Under the pieces are notes generated by a model. The model saw nothing but the letters and a program-made list of their open reading frames with translations, ran no database searches and was not told where the DNA came from. From contig CABYEX010000013.1 in the NCBI GenBank assembly GCA_902518075.1, positions 1-38,548 of the forward strand: a stretch of 38,548 nt of DNA. Direction: 5' to 3'. Position 1 is the first letter of the stretch. Each line of letters begins with the position of its first letter. Shown one piece after another: positions 23,630-32,136 of the stretch. This stretch comes from Halieaceae bacterium. Its GTDB lineage: Bacteria > Pseudomonadota > Gammaproteobacteria > Pseudomonadales > Halieaceae. A program made the position numbers and the translations under genes.

Positions 23630-25801
23630 ATGGAACTGACACTGGATCAAGCTTTACAGCAAGCCGTTGCGGCACACAGGGAAGGTAAGCTCCAAGATGC
23701 GGAGCACTTGTACCGTGCCATTCTTCAGTCACAACCCAACCACTCTGATGCTAATCACAATCTGGGTGTATTGGCTCTTGCCATGGGGAAGCCGTTAGAG
23801 GCAATACCATTGTTTAAGCTTGCGTTAAACGCCAATCCTGCGATCGACCAGTTCTGGCTAAGCTACATTGATGCGCTAATAAAAATGAAGCGATGTAGTG
23901 ACGCTAAGCAGGTAATGTGTGACGCAGAGCAGTCTGGTGTTCCTGCAGAAAAGCTCGGGGGCCTTAAACAGAGGCTAGAGGGCAGACAATCGGATGACAC
24001 TAATCAGATCGCAACGGACCAAATGCGCTCTGAGAAAGAAAACGCCGAGGTGGTTGTGGCACCGTCAAAGGAACAACTCAGTTGGCTGCGGAAAACTTAT
24101 GAAGCCGGTAATTTCAGTGAAGCGGAGAAGGTGGCGGGGTCACTGACCGAGATGTTTCCTCAACACCCATTTGGATGGAAGGTTCTGGGTGCTGTTTTCA
24201 ATCAAACGGGCAGATTTGATGAAGCGCTGATGCCCATGCAAAAATCAGTAGAGTTATCGCCTCAGGATGCCGAGGCCCACAACAACTTGGGTATCACTCT
24301 TCAAGAACTAGGCAGGCTAGACGAGGTCGAAGCAACCCATAGACAAGCGATAGCTTTGAAGCCTGACTACGCCGAAGCTCACTTCAATTTGGGTATCACA
24401 CTTCAAGAACTAGGTAGGTTAGACGAGGCTGAAGTAAGCTATACACGAGCCATAACCCTCAAGCCTGACTATGCCGAAGCGCACAACAATTTGGGTAACA
24501 CGCTCCAAGAGCTGGGCAGGCTAGACGAGGCTGAAGCAAGCCTTACAGAGGCAATGACTCTAAGGCCTGATTCAGCTGAAGCTCACAACAATCTAGGTAA
24601 TACGCTTAAAGAGTTAGGCAGGTTAGACTTGGCTGAAGCAAGCTACAGGCAGGCTATATATTTAAAGCCTGACTATGCCGACGCTCACTGCAACTTGGGT
24701 GTTACGCTCCAAGATTTGGGCAGGTCAGACGAGGCTGAAGCAAGTTATCGACAAGCGATAGCGCTGAAGCCTGATTATGCCGAAGCTCACCATAATTTGG
24801 CGACCGCGAAAAAATTTTCACTACAAGACGAACAGTTTGTTCAGATGAAGGCGCTTTATCGTGATCGAACTATTTCTGAGGACCAGCACTGCCACATTTG
24901 CTTTGCCTTGGCAAAGGCCTCCGATGATATCGGTGAACTGATTAATGCTTTTGAGTTTTACGCAGAAGGAAATGCACTCCGAAAAAAACAATTGCATTAT
25001 CACAAAGCGCAAGACAAGAAGTTATTTGAGAAGCTGAAAGCCTATTACCCACACATAGCTGCGAATCCACTCGGGGCGGAGATTGCTAGCCCCGAGCACA
25101 TTCCTATTTTTATAGTAGGTATGCCTCGCTCCGGCACGACATTGGTAGAGCAAATCATTTCATCACATCTTTTGGTTACGGGCGCAGGAGAGCTGCCCTT
25201 TGTATCTCAATTTGGCCGTTCACTGGCGGTTGGCCAAACCCGAGTAAATAGGGAGATTTTAAGGGCGTTCAGAGAGCAGTATCTGCAAGCCCTGCAGGCG
25301 CGCTCGAAGGGCAACACTATTGTCACAGATAAAATGCCTCAGAATTTTCGGTTTTTGGGGTTAATCGCAGCGGCTTTGCCAGAGGCAAAAATTATTCATG
25401 TCCAAAGAGATCCAGCGGCAGTGTGCTGGTCAAACTACACGCAATATTTTGTAAAAAACAACTTGAGCTACTGCTACAGCCTTGAGGACATCTTGCATTA
25501 TCAAGGGCTTTACGAGGACCTTATGAAATTCTGGCGTCACGCGCTTCCCGGCAGAGTATATGATCTTGACTATGAGTGTTTAACACAAGACCAAGAATCA
25601 GAGAGCCGCAAGCTCATCGAGCATTTGGAGCTGACTTGGGATGACCGCTGCTTATCGCCGCAAGACAATCAGAGATGGATTTCCACGGCTTCCAACATGC
25701 AAGCCAGAAAAAAAGTTTATCAAGGAAGCTCTAGCCGCTGGAGGCGTTACCTGCCCTACCTTGATGGGGCTTTTGATCATTTAAGTATCCGCGACAAATG
25801 A
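23630..25801 (+). CDS. TPR-repeat sulfotransferase
   Basis: 723 residues. The N-terminal 115 residues are nearly those of the preceding gene, and a linker follows. TPR units of exactly 34 residues run from about 200 to 390. The C-terminal sulfotransferase domain (about 490-715) has the 5'-phosphosulfate loop of PAPS binding in GMPRSGTTLVEQ (Arg500-Thr504) and the 3'-phosphate motif in VQRDPAAVCWSNY (Arg593). It should transfer sulfate from PAPS to a polysaccharide, lipid or protein. Proteins of this layout are common in marine gammaproteobacteria, but their substrates are mostly unknown. No signal peptide is seen, so it is cytoplasmic. Confidence 0.9.
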   Translation: MELTLDQALQQAVAAHREGKLQDAEHLYRAILQSQPNHSDANHNLGVLALAMGKPLEAIPLFKLALNANPAIDQFWLSYIDALIKMKRCSDAKQVMCDAEQSGVPAEKLGGLKQRLEGRQSDDTNQIATDQMRSEKENAEVVVAPSKEQLSWLRKTYEAGNFSEAEKVAGSLTEMFPQHPFGWKVLGAVFNQTGRFDEALMPMQKSVELSPQDAEAHNNLGITLQELGRLDEVEATHRQAIALKPDYAEAHFNLGITLQELGRLDEAEVSYTRAITLKPDYAEAHNNLGNTLQELGRLDEAEASLTEAMTLRPDSAEAHNNLGNTLKELGRLDLAEASYRQAIYLKPDYADAHCNLGVTLQDLGRSDEAEASYRQAIALKPDYAEAHHNLATAKKFSLQDEQFVQMKALYRDRTISEDQHCHICFALAKASDDIGELINAFEFYAEGNALRKKQLHYHKAQDKKLFEKLKAYYPHIAANPLGAEIASPEHIPIFIVGMPRSGTTLVEQIISSHLLVTGAGELPFVSQFGRSLAVGQTRVNREILRAFREQYLQALQARSKGNTIVTDKMPQNFRFLGLIAAALPEAKIIHVQRDPAAVCWSNYTQYFVKNNLSYCYSLEDILHYQGLYEDLMKFWRHALPGRVYDLDYECLTQDQESESRKLIEHLELTWDDRCLSPQDNQRWISTASNMQARKKVYQGSSSRWRRYLPYLDGAFDHLSIRDK
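24269..24778 (+). repeat. Five tandem 102-bp TPR-coding repeats
   Basis: Near-identical DNA units of exactly 102 bases begin at 24269, 24371, 24473, 24575 and 24677, each encoding one TPR of the AEAHxNLGxTLQELGRLDEA type. A partial sixth unit follows. The nucleotide-level similarity implies recent unit duplication or gene conversion, and repeat number could vary between strains. Confidence 0.85.
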
Positions 25802-25858
25802 GGTTGTAACACCAACCGCTAGAGTAACCACCTATAACACCCAAAGCCCCGACAGAGG

Positions 25859-26020
25859 CTATAGAAATGCCGCGTTGATGGCATAGGGTAGGCCGAAGAG
25901 GCAGCTCCAGTTGAACACCGTGAGCACCCAGAAGTGTAGGGGTTGAAGATCTTTGGAGAGGAACAACGCGGCTTGCACCGACATAGCACCGAGTGACAAC
26001 CAAAGTAGCGGTTCGCTCAT
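25859..26020 (-). CDS. Small hydrophobic membrane protein, 53 aa
   Basis: The reading frame begins MSEPLLWLSLGAM and ends LPYAINAAFL. It has two hydrophobic stretches (about 4-21 and 28-53) separated by a short SKDLQP turn, so two membrane helices are expected. A purine-rich AGAGGG lies a few bases before the ATG at 26020. Tryptophans and aromatic residues sit at the helix ends, as in real membrane proteins. I do not recognise the family. It lies 100 bases downstream of the next tiny ORF on the same strand and may share its transcript. Confidence 0.6.
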   Translation of the reverse strand: MSEPLLWLSLGAMSVQAALFLSKDLQPLHFWVLTVFNWSCLFGLPYAINAAFL

Positions 26021-26120
26021 CAACCCTCTCGATTCAGCGAGTCGTAATCCGTTGGGCCAATTACTGCTGCCGACAAAGCGCGGTCAATGCTCCGGTTAGG
26101 GCCGTCAGCGAGAACCGGTC

Positions 26121-26195
26121 TTAGATTGCTGAGGCAGCCATTACAAACAGTACCGCTGCTGCTGTAACAATTGAATAAGTATCAGATGTGGTCAT
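26121..26195 (-). CDS. Putative 24-aa single-pass membrane peptide
   Basis: A 24-codon frame starts MTTSDTYSIV, followed by an Ala/Val-rich hydrophobic stretch to its end. An ideal TAAGGAG Shine-Dalgarno lies six bases before the ATG at 26195. Such short ORFs are easily missed. The strong ribosome-binding site and the uniform hydrophobicity of residues 8-24 are the only support. The function is unknown; it could be a regulatory membrane peptide or a subunit of a small complex with the 53-residue protein. Confidence 0.5.
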   Translation of the reverse strand: MTTSDTYSIVTAAAVLFVMAASAI

Positions 26196-26327
26196 GATGT
26201 GCTCCTTAACACTTATGACGGTCAACACACATCTTTTAATCCCCAAGTGTCACTTGTTAGCAGTTATTGTTTGTACGTTCTGCTTGGTGTTTGATGAGTG
26301 TCACAAGCTAAGAAAGAGAAGATTACG

Positions 26328-27080
26328 ATGCGGTTACAGGGTTTAAAGTGTGTAGTGACCGGCGGCGCCAGTGGTATCGGTGCCGCGACGGTCAAGCGAT
26401 TTGCGGCTGAGGGCGCCGAAGTCAGCATTCTGGATCGAGACCTGCCAGCCGCCCAAATGTTGGCCGCGGAGTTAGGTCAAGATCATTTTGCCGTCGAGCT
26501 CGACGTGCGTCTTGAGCCCGCAGTCGAGCAGGCCGCGGCCGAGGTCTACGCACGCTGGGGGCAAATCGACGTACTCGTCAACAATGCGGGCTCCGAGCTT
26601 AATAAATCCTATAACGAAACGACGGTCGAAGAGTGGGATTGTGTGCTCGACACCGATCTCAAAGGCCCATGGCTCCTGTGCAAGCATTTTGTGCCCGGTA
26701 TGGTTGAGCGTGGCTCGGGTAGCGTGATCAATATCTCCTCTCTGAATGGGCTAGTCGGGTTTCCATTATCGACTGCGTACGGCAGTGCCAAGGGTGGCCT
26801 CGTGGTCTTTACCCGTGATATGGCCATTGAGCTAGCGACCAGCGGCGTGCGCATTAACTGTGTCTGCCCTGGCGTGATCGAAACACCTATGATGGAACGC
26901 TGGACAGATCTGATGCCCAATAAAGAGGAAGCCAAAGCCATGCTGCGTGGTGTGATGCCTATTGGCAGGATGGGTACCGCTGAGGAAGTGGCCAGCGCAG
27001 TGCTGTTCTTCGCCTCAGCAGATTCCAGCTTGTGTCAGGGCGCTGTGCTGAGTGTGGACGGAGGCTTTACCGCTCAGTAG
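26328..27080 (+). CDS. Short-chain dehydrogenase/reductase (SDR)
   Basis: A 250-residue classical SDR oxidoreductase. The NAD(P) motif TGGASGIG is at 11-18 and NNAG at 85-88. The catalytic Ser is at about 137 (NISSLNG), with Tyr151 and Lys155 in YGSAKGG, and the terminal CQGAVLSVDGGFTAQ is typical. ATG 26328 with AAAGAGAAG upstream gives the usual length; the frame extends to a GTG at 26298. An acidic residue after the second strand (LDRD) favours NAD(H) over NADP(H). The substrate is not determinable. It converges on a CaiB-type CoA-transferase with a 12-base gap. Confidence 0.92.
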   Translation: MRLQGLKCVVTGGASGIGAATVKRFAAEGAEVSILDRDLPAAQMLAAELGQDHFAVELDVRLEPAVEQAAAEVYARWGQIDVLVNNAGSELNKSYNETTVEEWDCVLDTDLKGPWLLCKHFVPGMVERGSGSVINISSLNGLVGFPLSTAYGSAKGGLVVFTRDMAIELATSGVRINCVCPGVIETPMMERWTDLMPNKEEAKAMLRGVMPIGRMGTAEEVASAVLFFASADSSLCQGAVLSVDGGFTAQ

Positions 27081-27092
27081 CGAGGCGGTGCC

Positions 27093-28271
27093 TCAGCCCA
27101 GCACGCCTTCCGACCGCAAGGTGCTGATTTGCTGGCTGTCCAAGCCAAAGTCGGCGAGCACCGCATCAGTATGCTCGCCGTGGGCCGGCACCGGACGCGA
27201 GGGTTCTAGCCGCTTGCCGCCAAAACGGGGCGGCGCCTTCACAACGCGGAGCGTGCCAAGATGTGGATGGTCGACCTCAGCGATGCTGTCGTTGGCGCTG
27301 AGTTGCTCCTGCGCGAGCACCTCGTCTCGGTTTAGGCACTTTGCGCAGGGCACCTCCACTTCGCGGAGCAGGGCCAGTAATTCATCACTGGTGTACTCAA
27401 GGCACTTTTCAGCGACGAGGCCCCGAAAAATTTGCAGATTCTCCACCAGCTTCTGCATGGTGTTGAAGCGCTCGTCTCCCAGCAGATGCAGCAGGCCAAT
27501 CGCCTTCAGCATGTGTCCCTGCATTTCCTGATTTGCCGCGGCCACAGTGATTCCTCCGTCTTTGGTCAGCGTGAGATCATACAAAATGTCGATCAGCATA
27601 CCGCCAGGGATGGCGTCCTCATCGAGCAGGGCATGATTCTGGAACCCGTCGGGGAACATGAAAAACAGCCCCGAATCGAGCATGGAGAGGTCGATTAGTT
27701 GACCTTCTCCGCTCCGCTCGCGGGAGAACAGGGCACTGGTCACTGCCTGGCAGGCGGTATAGGCGGTGATTTTGTCGCAGAGTAAAGAGCGGATAAACGC
27801 GGGGGAGTCATCGCTACCTTGGGTTGCCGCCATCCCTGAATGAGCCTGAATGATCGGGTCGTAGGCAGGTGCCCGGCGGAGCGGCCCTTCGGTGCCGAAA
27901 CCCGAAATCGCCATGTAGATCAGCCTCGGGTTGATGGTCCTGAGTGCGTCACAACCCAGATTCAGTGTATCCATCGTTCCGGGGCGAAAGTTATGGATGA
28001 CCACATCCACCTGAGAGGCTATGTCGCGGATGACCGCCTGACCCGCCTCAGTTTTGAGATCGATCTTGATCGACTCCTTGCCGCGGTTGCAGCCGGCAAA
28101 CAATGAGGAGATGTCGCCCTTGCGTGCCCCGATGTAGCGCATCGGGTCCCCCACATCACTGGGCTCTACCTTGATCACCCGCGCGCCCTGTTCCGCAAGC
28201 ATCATGCTCGCGAGCGCCGCAGTGATCATGGTGGAGAACTCAATAATGGTGATGCCTTCCAGTGGTTTCAT
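27093..28271 (-). CDS. CaiB/BaiF family CoA-transferase
   Basis: A 392-residue class III CoA-transferase. The N-terminal MKPLEGITIIEF and the following MLAEQGARVIKVEP are hallmark segments. The catalytic aspartate is Asp138 in AYDPIIQAHSGMA, which forms the acyl-CoA anhydride intermediate. The chosen start at 28271 matches the family N-terminus; the frame stays open 13 codons further. It moves CoA between carboxylic acids, in pathways such as carnitine, oxalate or bile-acid-like compounds; the substrate is unknown. With the convergent SDR it may belong to a catabolic module. Confidence 0.92.
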   Translation of the reverse strand: MKPLEGITIIEFSTMITAALASMMLAEQGARVIKVEPSDVGDPMRYIGARKGDISSLFAGCNRGKESIKIDLKTEAGQAVIRDIASQVDVVIHNFRPGTMDTLNLGCDALRTINPRLIYMAISGFGTEGPLRRAPAYDPIIQAHSGMAATQGSDDSPAFIRSLLCDKITAYTACQAVTSALFSRERSGEGQLIDLSMLDSGLFFMFPDGFQNHALLDEDAIPGGMLIDILYDLTLTKDGGITVAAANQEMQGHMLKAIGLLHLLGDERFNTMQKLVENLQIFRGLVAEKCLEYTSDELLALLREVEVPCAKCLNRDEVLAQEQLSANDSIAEVDHPHLGTLRVVKAPPRFGGKRLEPSRPVPAHGEHTDAVLADFGLDSQQISTLRSEGVLG

Positions 28272-28498
28272 ATCGTTACCCCGGCGAAGCGTTGTTCTGC
28301 TGTGTGGCATGCCACTGGCTGAACAGGCCTACGACTTGTAGAAACTGTTATGAGATGCGTTGGTTACCTCTAACCTAGATCCTAATCTCGCCAAAGGCAA
28401 TCTCGGCTGAGCTGGCGGAGCCGGCTCGCCAAGGTCATCCTGTCAGATGAACAACGATCACAAGCTCATGCGGGTACCCTCCCGTCAGGAGCAACATC
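28272..28498. other. Divergent intergenic region with a small palindrome
   Basis: 227 bases between the CoA-transferase start and the frameshifted gene. GGTTA-CCTC-TAACC at 28362-28375 is a perfect inverted repeat of five-base arms and could be a regulator site. A 20-codon frame from ATG 28447 ends at a TAA just before the next gene and may be its lost N-terminus. Confidence 0.35.
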
Positions 28499-28935
28499 AT
28501 TATTTTTAACGACGATTTGCTGCTGACTGAGGAAGCCCTCTGGATCAGCGACTGCGCTCAGGATGAAGAGGGCAAACGGGTGTTTGGTCACCCGACCGGT
28601 GTGCTACACAAGAACCGCAAAGCGCGACGCTTTGAGTGCTGGATGACCGCCATACAGCGCGATGGCGAGTGGACCTTTCGCCGTGGCATTGAGATCTATG
28701 ACCAGGGCGGCATGGTATGGCTGGAAACTGAGGAAGAAGCCCCCCAGCAGGTGGTGATCAAGATGCGCGCAACGTGCGCTGGCCTTATGGCAATAACCGG
28801 CCATCACTGGTCTTGTATGCCTATCGTCCCGACGAAGATCGTGCTGTCTCTTATGCCTGGGCAGATCCGTCCGCGCAGCGCATTGGCATCAATCTAAGGT
28901 GGATGCAGGCCAGCGGCACGCTGGCGGCTAAATGA
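28499..28935 (+). pseudogene. Frameshifted gene of unknown function
   Basis: The upstream frame encodes LLLTEEALWISDCAQDEEG and continues through WMTAIQRDGEWTFRRG to ETEEEAP. At six C residues (28740-28745) the sense switches frame. One extra C would join it to a downstream frame reading VRWPYGNNRPSLVLYAYRP and ending ASGTLAAK at TGA 28933-28935. That stop overlaps the next start as ATGA, supporting the second frame as genuine. The start is uncertain: AGGAG at 28487-28491 points to an ATT at 28499; a frame from ATG 28447 would join if one T of a five-T run were lost. It may be a pseudogene, an assembly error or a phase-variable tract. The family is not recognised. Confidence 0.6.
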
Positions 28936-29333
28936 GAGCACTGTGTGCTAACAAACTGGGCGTGTTAATACCGTCTCGATGGCTATCCAACATCTGCCTG
29001 CTTGTGACCATCCCGACTTTGGCTGAGGAATTGCCTGATCCCATTGCGGCGGGTTGGCAAGGCGAAACAGTATGCGAAATCCTGCGTGAGCATGCTGAGC
29101 TTCGGATATTCCGGTGCACGTTCCCGCCCGGGGTGGGTCATGAGCGCCACTTTCACCCGCGCCATTTTGGCTATGCGCTATCTGGCGGAACGACGCGAAT
29201 CACCAGTGATAGCGGTACTCGTGAGGTGACCTTGAAGAGGGGAAGTTACTTTTTCAGCGAGGGGATCGCTTGGCATGAGGGCCTGAACGTCGGCGATAGC
29301 GCGGTTTCGTATCTGATGATCGAGCCAAAGTAA
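28932..29333 (+). CDS. Secreted cupin-domain protein
   Basis: 133 residues. The N-terminus has a hydrophobic core (NICLLVTIPTLA) after Lys/Arg residues, followed by AEELPDP, which resembles a signal peptide cleaved near residue 31. The rest is a single cupin barrel with the metal-binding block HERHFHPRHFGYALSGG (motif 1) and a second block ending WHEGLNVGD. The enzyme activity, if any, is unknown. The ATG overlaps the preceding stop by the ATGA arrangement, so the two genes are translationally coupled. Confidence 0.75.
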   Translation: MRALCANKLGVLIPSRWLSNICLLVTIPTLAEELPDPIAAGWQGETVCEILREHAELRIFRCTFPPGVGHERHFHPRHFGYALSGGTTRITSDSGTREVTLKRGSYFFSEGIAWHEGLNVGDSAVSYLMIEPK

Positions 29334-29535
29334 CCTTTTACCGGTTGCTGCACGCAATTCCGCAAAAAGCTAGCCGCGGCCTATAGCGTCTCCGTAAAGC
29401 GCTCCGTCGGCACCTTACGATGAGACACCTCTTCAGGTTTTTCGAGGGATTGAAAAAACTCTCCAAAAAGGCATCCAAACGCCGTGATTATGCATAGAAA
29501 GCCCAACAATCAGCGCAAATTGGGTGACTTCTGTC

Positions 29536-30570
29536 GTGAAAGCATTGGTGAAAAAACACGCAAAGGAGGGTTTGTGGCTGGAAGATGTCCCAATTCCGGT
29601 GGTGGGCGGGAATGACGTATTGATCAAGGTCCATAAAACCGCGATCTGTGGCACCGATGTGCACATCTACAACTGGGACGACTGGGCGCAAAAAACGATC
29701 AAGACCCCGATGACGGCGGGTCACGAGTACGCAGGCGAAATCGTTGAGCTCGGCGCCAACGTCACGGGTCTGCAGGTCGGCGATCTTGTTTCGGGCGAGG
29801 GTCACATTGTTTGCGGCCGCTGCCGCAACTGTCTCGCAGGGCGTCTGCATTTGTGCCCCAACACCGAGGGGGTTGGCGTCAATCGCGATGGCGCCTTTGC
29901 CGAGTACGTGGTTATTCCCGCGACCAACGTTTTCCGCCCCAGCGTTTATCTGCCTACGGATCTCCTGAGTATTTTCGACCCCTATGGCAACGCCGTTCAC
30001 ACCGCTTTGTCATTCAATATGGTGGGTGAGGACGTCATCATCACCGGTGCTGGCCCCATCGGCATTATGGCCGCGATGGTCGCGGGCCACTGCGGCGCGC
30101 GCAATGTGATCCTGACCGACGTGAATGAATACCGGCTGGATCTCGCCAAGCGTATTGTGCCCAAGGTCCAGCCCATTAACGTGGCCAAACAGGAAATTAC
30201 CCGGAACTTCATGGAGAGCCTTGGGATTCTCGAGGGCTTTGATGTATGCCTCGAAATGTCGGGCTCACCCGCGGCCTTCAGAGATGTACTCAGCAAGATG
30301 ATCAACGGCGGCAACATCGCCATGTTGGGCATCATGCCCGACGATACCGGCATCGACTGGACCGACGTGGTTTTTAAAGGTTTGAACATCAAGGGCATCT
30401 ATGGCCGCGAGATGTATGAGACTTGGTACAAAATGGTGATGATGATACAGAGCGGCCTGCCGATTGAGCGCATTATCACGCACCGCTTCCACTACAGCGA
30501 GTTTCAGGAAGGTTTCGACATCATGCGCTCGGGACAGTCGGGCAAAGTGATTCTGGATTGGAAGGACTAA
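29536..30570 (+). CDS. tdh: L-threonine 3-dehydrogenase
   Basis: A zinc-dependent, NAD-linked medium-chain dehydrogenase making 2-amino-3-ketobutyrate from threonine; 344 residues from the GTG at 29536. That start aligns with the E. coli protein (MKALxK...EGxWxxDVPxP). Catalytic zinc ligands are Cys38, His63 and Glu64 ([19 protein letters not shown]). The structural zinc cysteines are in [15 protein letters not shown], and the NAD fold shows [10 protein letters not shown] near 176. A GTG four codons earlier is an alternative. It is followed after one base by kbl, the standard tdh-kbl pair, here in the order tdh then kbl. Confidence 0.97.
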   Translation: MKALVKKHAKEGLWLEDVPIPVVGGNDVLIKVHKTAICGTDVHIYNWDDWAQKTIKTPMTAGHEYAGEIVELGANVTGLQVGDLVSGEGHIVCGRCRNCLAGRLHLCPNTEGVGVNRDGAFAEYVVIPATNVFRPSVYLPTDLLSIFDPYGNAVHTALSFNMVGEDVIITGAGPIGIMAAMVAGHCGARNVILTDVNEYRLDLAKRIVPKVQPINVAKQEITRNFMESLGILEGFDVCLEMSGSPAAFRDVLSKMINGGNIAMLGIMPDDTGIDWTDVVFKGLNIKGIYGREMYETWYKMVMMIQSGLPIERIITHRFHYSEFQEGFDIMRSGQSGKVILDWKD

Positions 30571-30571
30571 C

Positions 30572-31765
30572 ATGAGTTATCAGGCAGCGAAACATACCTA
30601 CGCCGCAGAGATTGCTGAGATCAAAGCCGCTGGGCTGTGGAAGACCGAACGCGTTATCACCTCTGACCAGAGGAATGACATTACCCTTGAGGGCGGTGCC
30701 AATGTGGTCAACATGTGCGCCAATAACTATTTGGGTCTTGCCAATAACGCCGAGGTGATGCGGGCAGCGAGCGACAGCCTCAGCGAATGGGGTTTTGGGG
30801 CCGCATCGGTCAGATTCATTTGTGGCACGCAAGGCATCCACAAAACGCTGGAGCAGCGGGTCAGTCAGTTTCTGGGCATGGAAGACGCCATCCTATATGC
30901 GGCTTGTTTTGATGCCAATACGGGGCTCTTCGAGACGATTCTTGGCCCAGAGGATGCGGTGATTTCAGACGAGCTCAATCATGCCTCCATTATTGACGGC
31001 GTTAGGCTCTGCAAAGCGTCACGGTATCGCTACCGTAACAATGATATGGCCGATCTTGAGGCCAAGCTTCAGGAAGCGCGCGACGCGGGCGCCCGACGAA
31101 TTCTGATTACGACTGATGGTGTGTTCTCGATGGACGGTACGATCGCTCAGTTGGACGCGATATGTGATCTGGCTGATACCTACGGTGCGATGGTGCATCA
31201 CGACGACTGCCATGCCACCGGCTTCATGGGCGATCAGGGACGCGGTGTTCATGAGTACCGTGGGGTGATGGATCGAGTGGACATCATTACCGGCACTTTC
31301 GGCAAGGCACTGGGCGGCGGCTCGGGTGGTTTTACCGCCGGGCGCCAGGAGATCATTGATATTCTTCGCCAGCGTTCAAGGCCCTATCTTTTCTCCAACA
31401 CGCTTGCCCCTGCTATTTGCGCGGCATCATTGAAGGTGCTCGATATGCTCGAAGCGTCGACGGAGCTGCGGGATACGCTCCACGAGAATACAAGGTATTT
31501 TCGCGAGCAAATGCAGGCCAATGGTTTTGCAGTGCCGGAAGGTGACCATCCCATCGTGCCGGTGATGCTGGGCGATGCAGTGGTGGCGCAAAAAATGTCC
31601 GAGAGACTGCTGGAGCTCGGCATCTATGCCATCGGATTTTTCTATCCTGTCGTGCCGCAGGGCAAAGCACGCATCCGCGTGCAGATTTCTGCGGGCCATA
31701 CCCAAGACGATCTGGACAAGGCGGTGGCGGCTTTTGCCACCGCGTCCAGCGAGATTACGGCTTAG
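30572..31765 (+). CDS. kbl: 2-Amino-3-ketobutyrate CoA ligase (glycine C-acetyltransferase)
   Basis: A 397-residue PLP enzyme of the alpha-oxoamine synthase family. It cleaves 2-amino-3-ketobutyrate with CoA to glycine and acetyl-CoA. The PLP lysine is Lys245 in [10 protein letters not shown], and [10 protein letters not shown] holds the PLP-ring aspartate region. The N-terminal NNYLGLANN and C-terminal substrate-binding segments are complete. GGAAGGA precedes the ATG, and the start is one base after the tdh stop, so coupling is certain. Together the pair degrades threonine to glycine and acetyl-CoA. Confidence 0.98.
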   Translation: MSYQAAKHTYAAEIAEIKAAGLWKTERVITSDQRNDITLEGGANVVNMCANNYLGLANNAEVMRAASDSLSEWGFGAASVRFICGTQGIHKTLEQRVSQFLGMEDAILYAACFDANTGLFETILGPEDAVISDELNHASIIDGVRLCKASRYRYRNNDMADLEAKLQEARDAGARRILITTDGVFSMDGTIAQLDAICDLADTYGAMVHHDDCHATGFMGDQGRGVHEYRGVMDRVDIITGTFGKALGGGSGGFTAGRQEIIDILRQRSRPYLFSNTLAPAICAASLKVLDMLEASTELRDTLHENTRYFREQMQANGFAVPEGDHPIVPVMLGDAVVAQKMSERLLELGIYAIGFFYPVVPQGKARIRVQISAGHTQDDLDKAVAAFATASSEITA

Positions 31766-31844
31766 GAGATCGTTCTCGCAGGCCAGTGGAAAAACGGCCA
31801 CGCCAGAGCGTGAGCCCTCTTTAGCTCAGGACGTTGTGCCCCGT

Positions 31845-32110
31845 TCAGTCCTGGATGTTATAGCCCTGTCCGTGCATATAGTTCTTTACGATCTGATCCG
31901 CCTGTGCGCTGGCATTGGCGCTCGCTGTCCGTCGGTTGAGCCTATTGCGGCTGGCGGCGGCAATCACGCCAATCCCCGCGTCTTTCTTGGCGGCTTTTGA
32001 ATCTCATCTACCGCTGACTGCGCCTACGGCTGCGCCCTTAACCGCAGTGCCCGCAACGCTCTACCTCTGGGGGAGCGTCGGGTTGGTTTTGCCCTGCCGC
32101 GGATCGCGGG
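31845..32110 (-). pseudogene. Decayed glycine-zipper family protein
   Basis: On the minus strand a frame reads AGTAVKGAAVGAVSGR, then an in-frame TGA (32004-32006). It continues DSKAAKKDAGIGVIAAASRNR and ends ADQIVKNYMHGQGYNIQD before TGA 31845-31847. A one-base shift near 32055 connects it upstream to QNQPDAPPEVER. The Gly/Ala zipper, the basic segment and the terminal M-x-G-x-GY pattern match the glycine-zipper proteins often annotated in proteobacteria. The 5' part is missing. With a stop, a shift and truncation it is best read as a pseudogene. It fills most of the 371-base gap between kbl and the secreted protein. Confidence 0.45.
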
Positions 32111-32136
32111 CGGGACATCAAAAAGTGACAGTTTCG

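Noticed and set aside
23494..23688. 64-codon frame overlapping the second TPR start
   Set aside because: The matching frame in the duplicated leader (20976-21146) contains TAG and TAA codons, so the frame is not conserved.
20731..26327. Attachment-site repeats or an integrase for a tRNA-Pro island
   Set aside because: No second copy of the tRNA 3' end and no integrase fragment were found by eye, so a mobile element is not called.
29334..29535. Glycine or other riboswitch ahead of tdh-kbl
   Set aside because: The gap has only weak A/T inverted repeats; no glycine-riboswitch core could be recognised.
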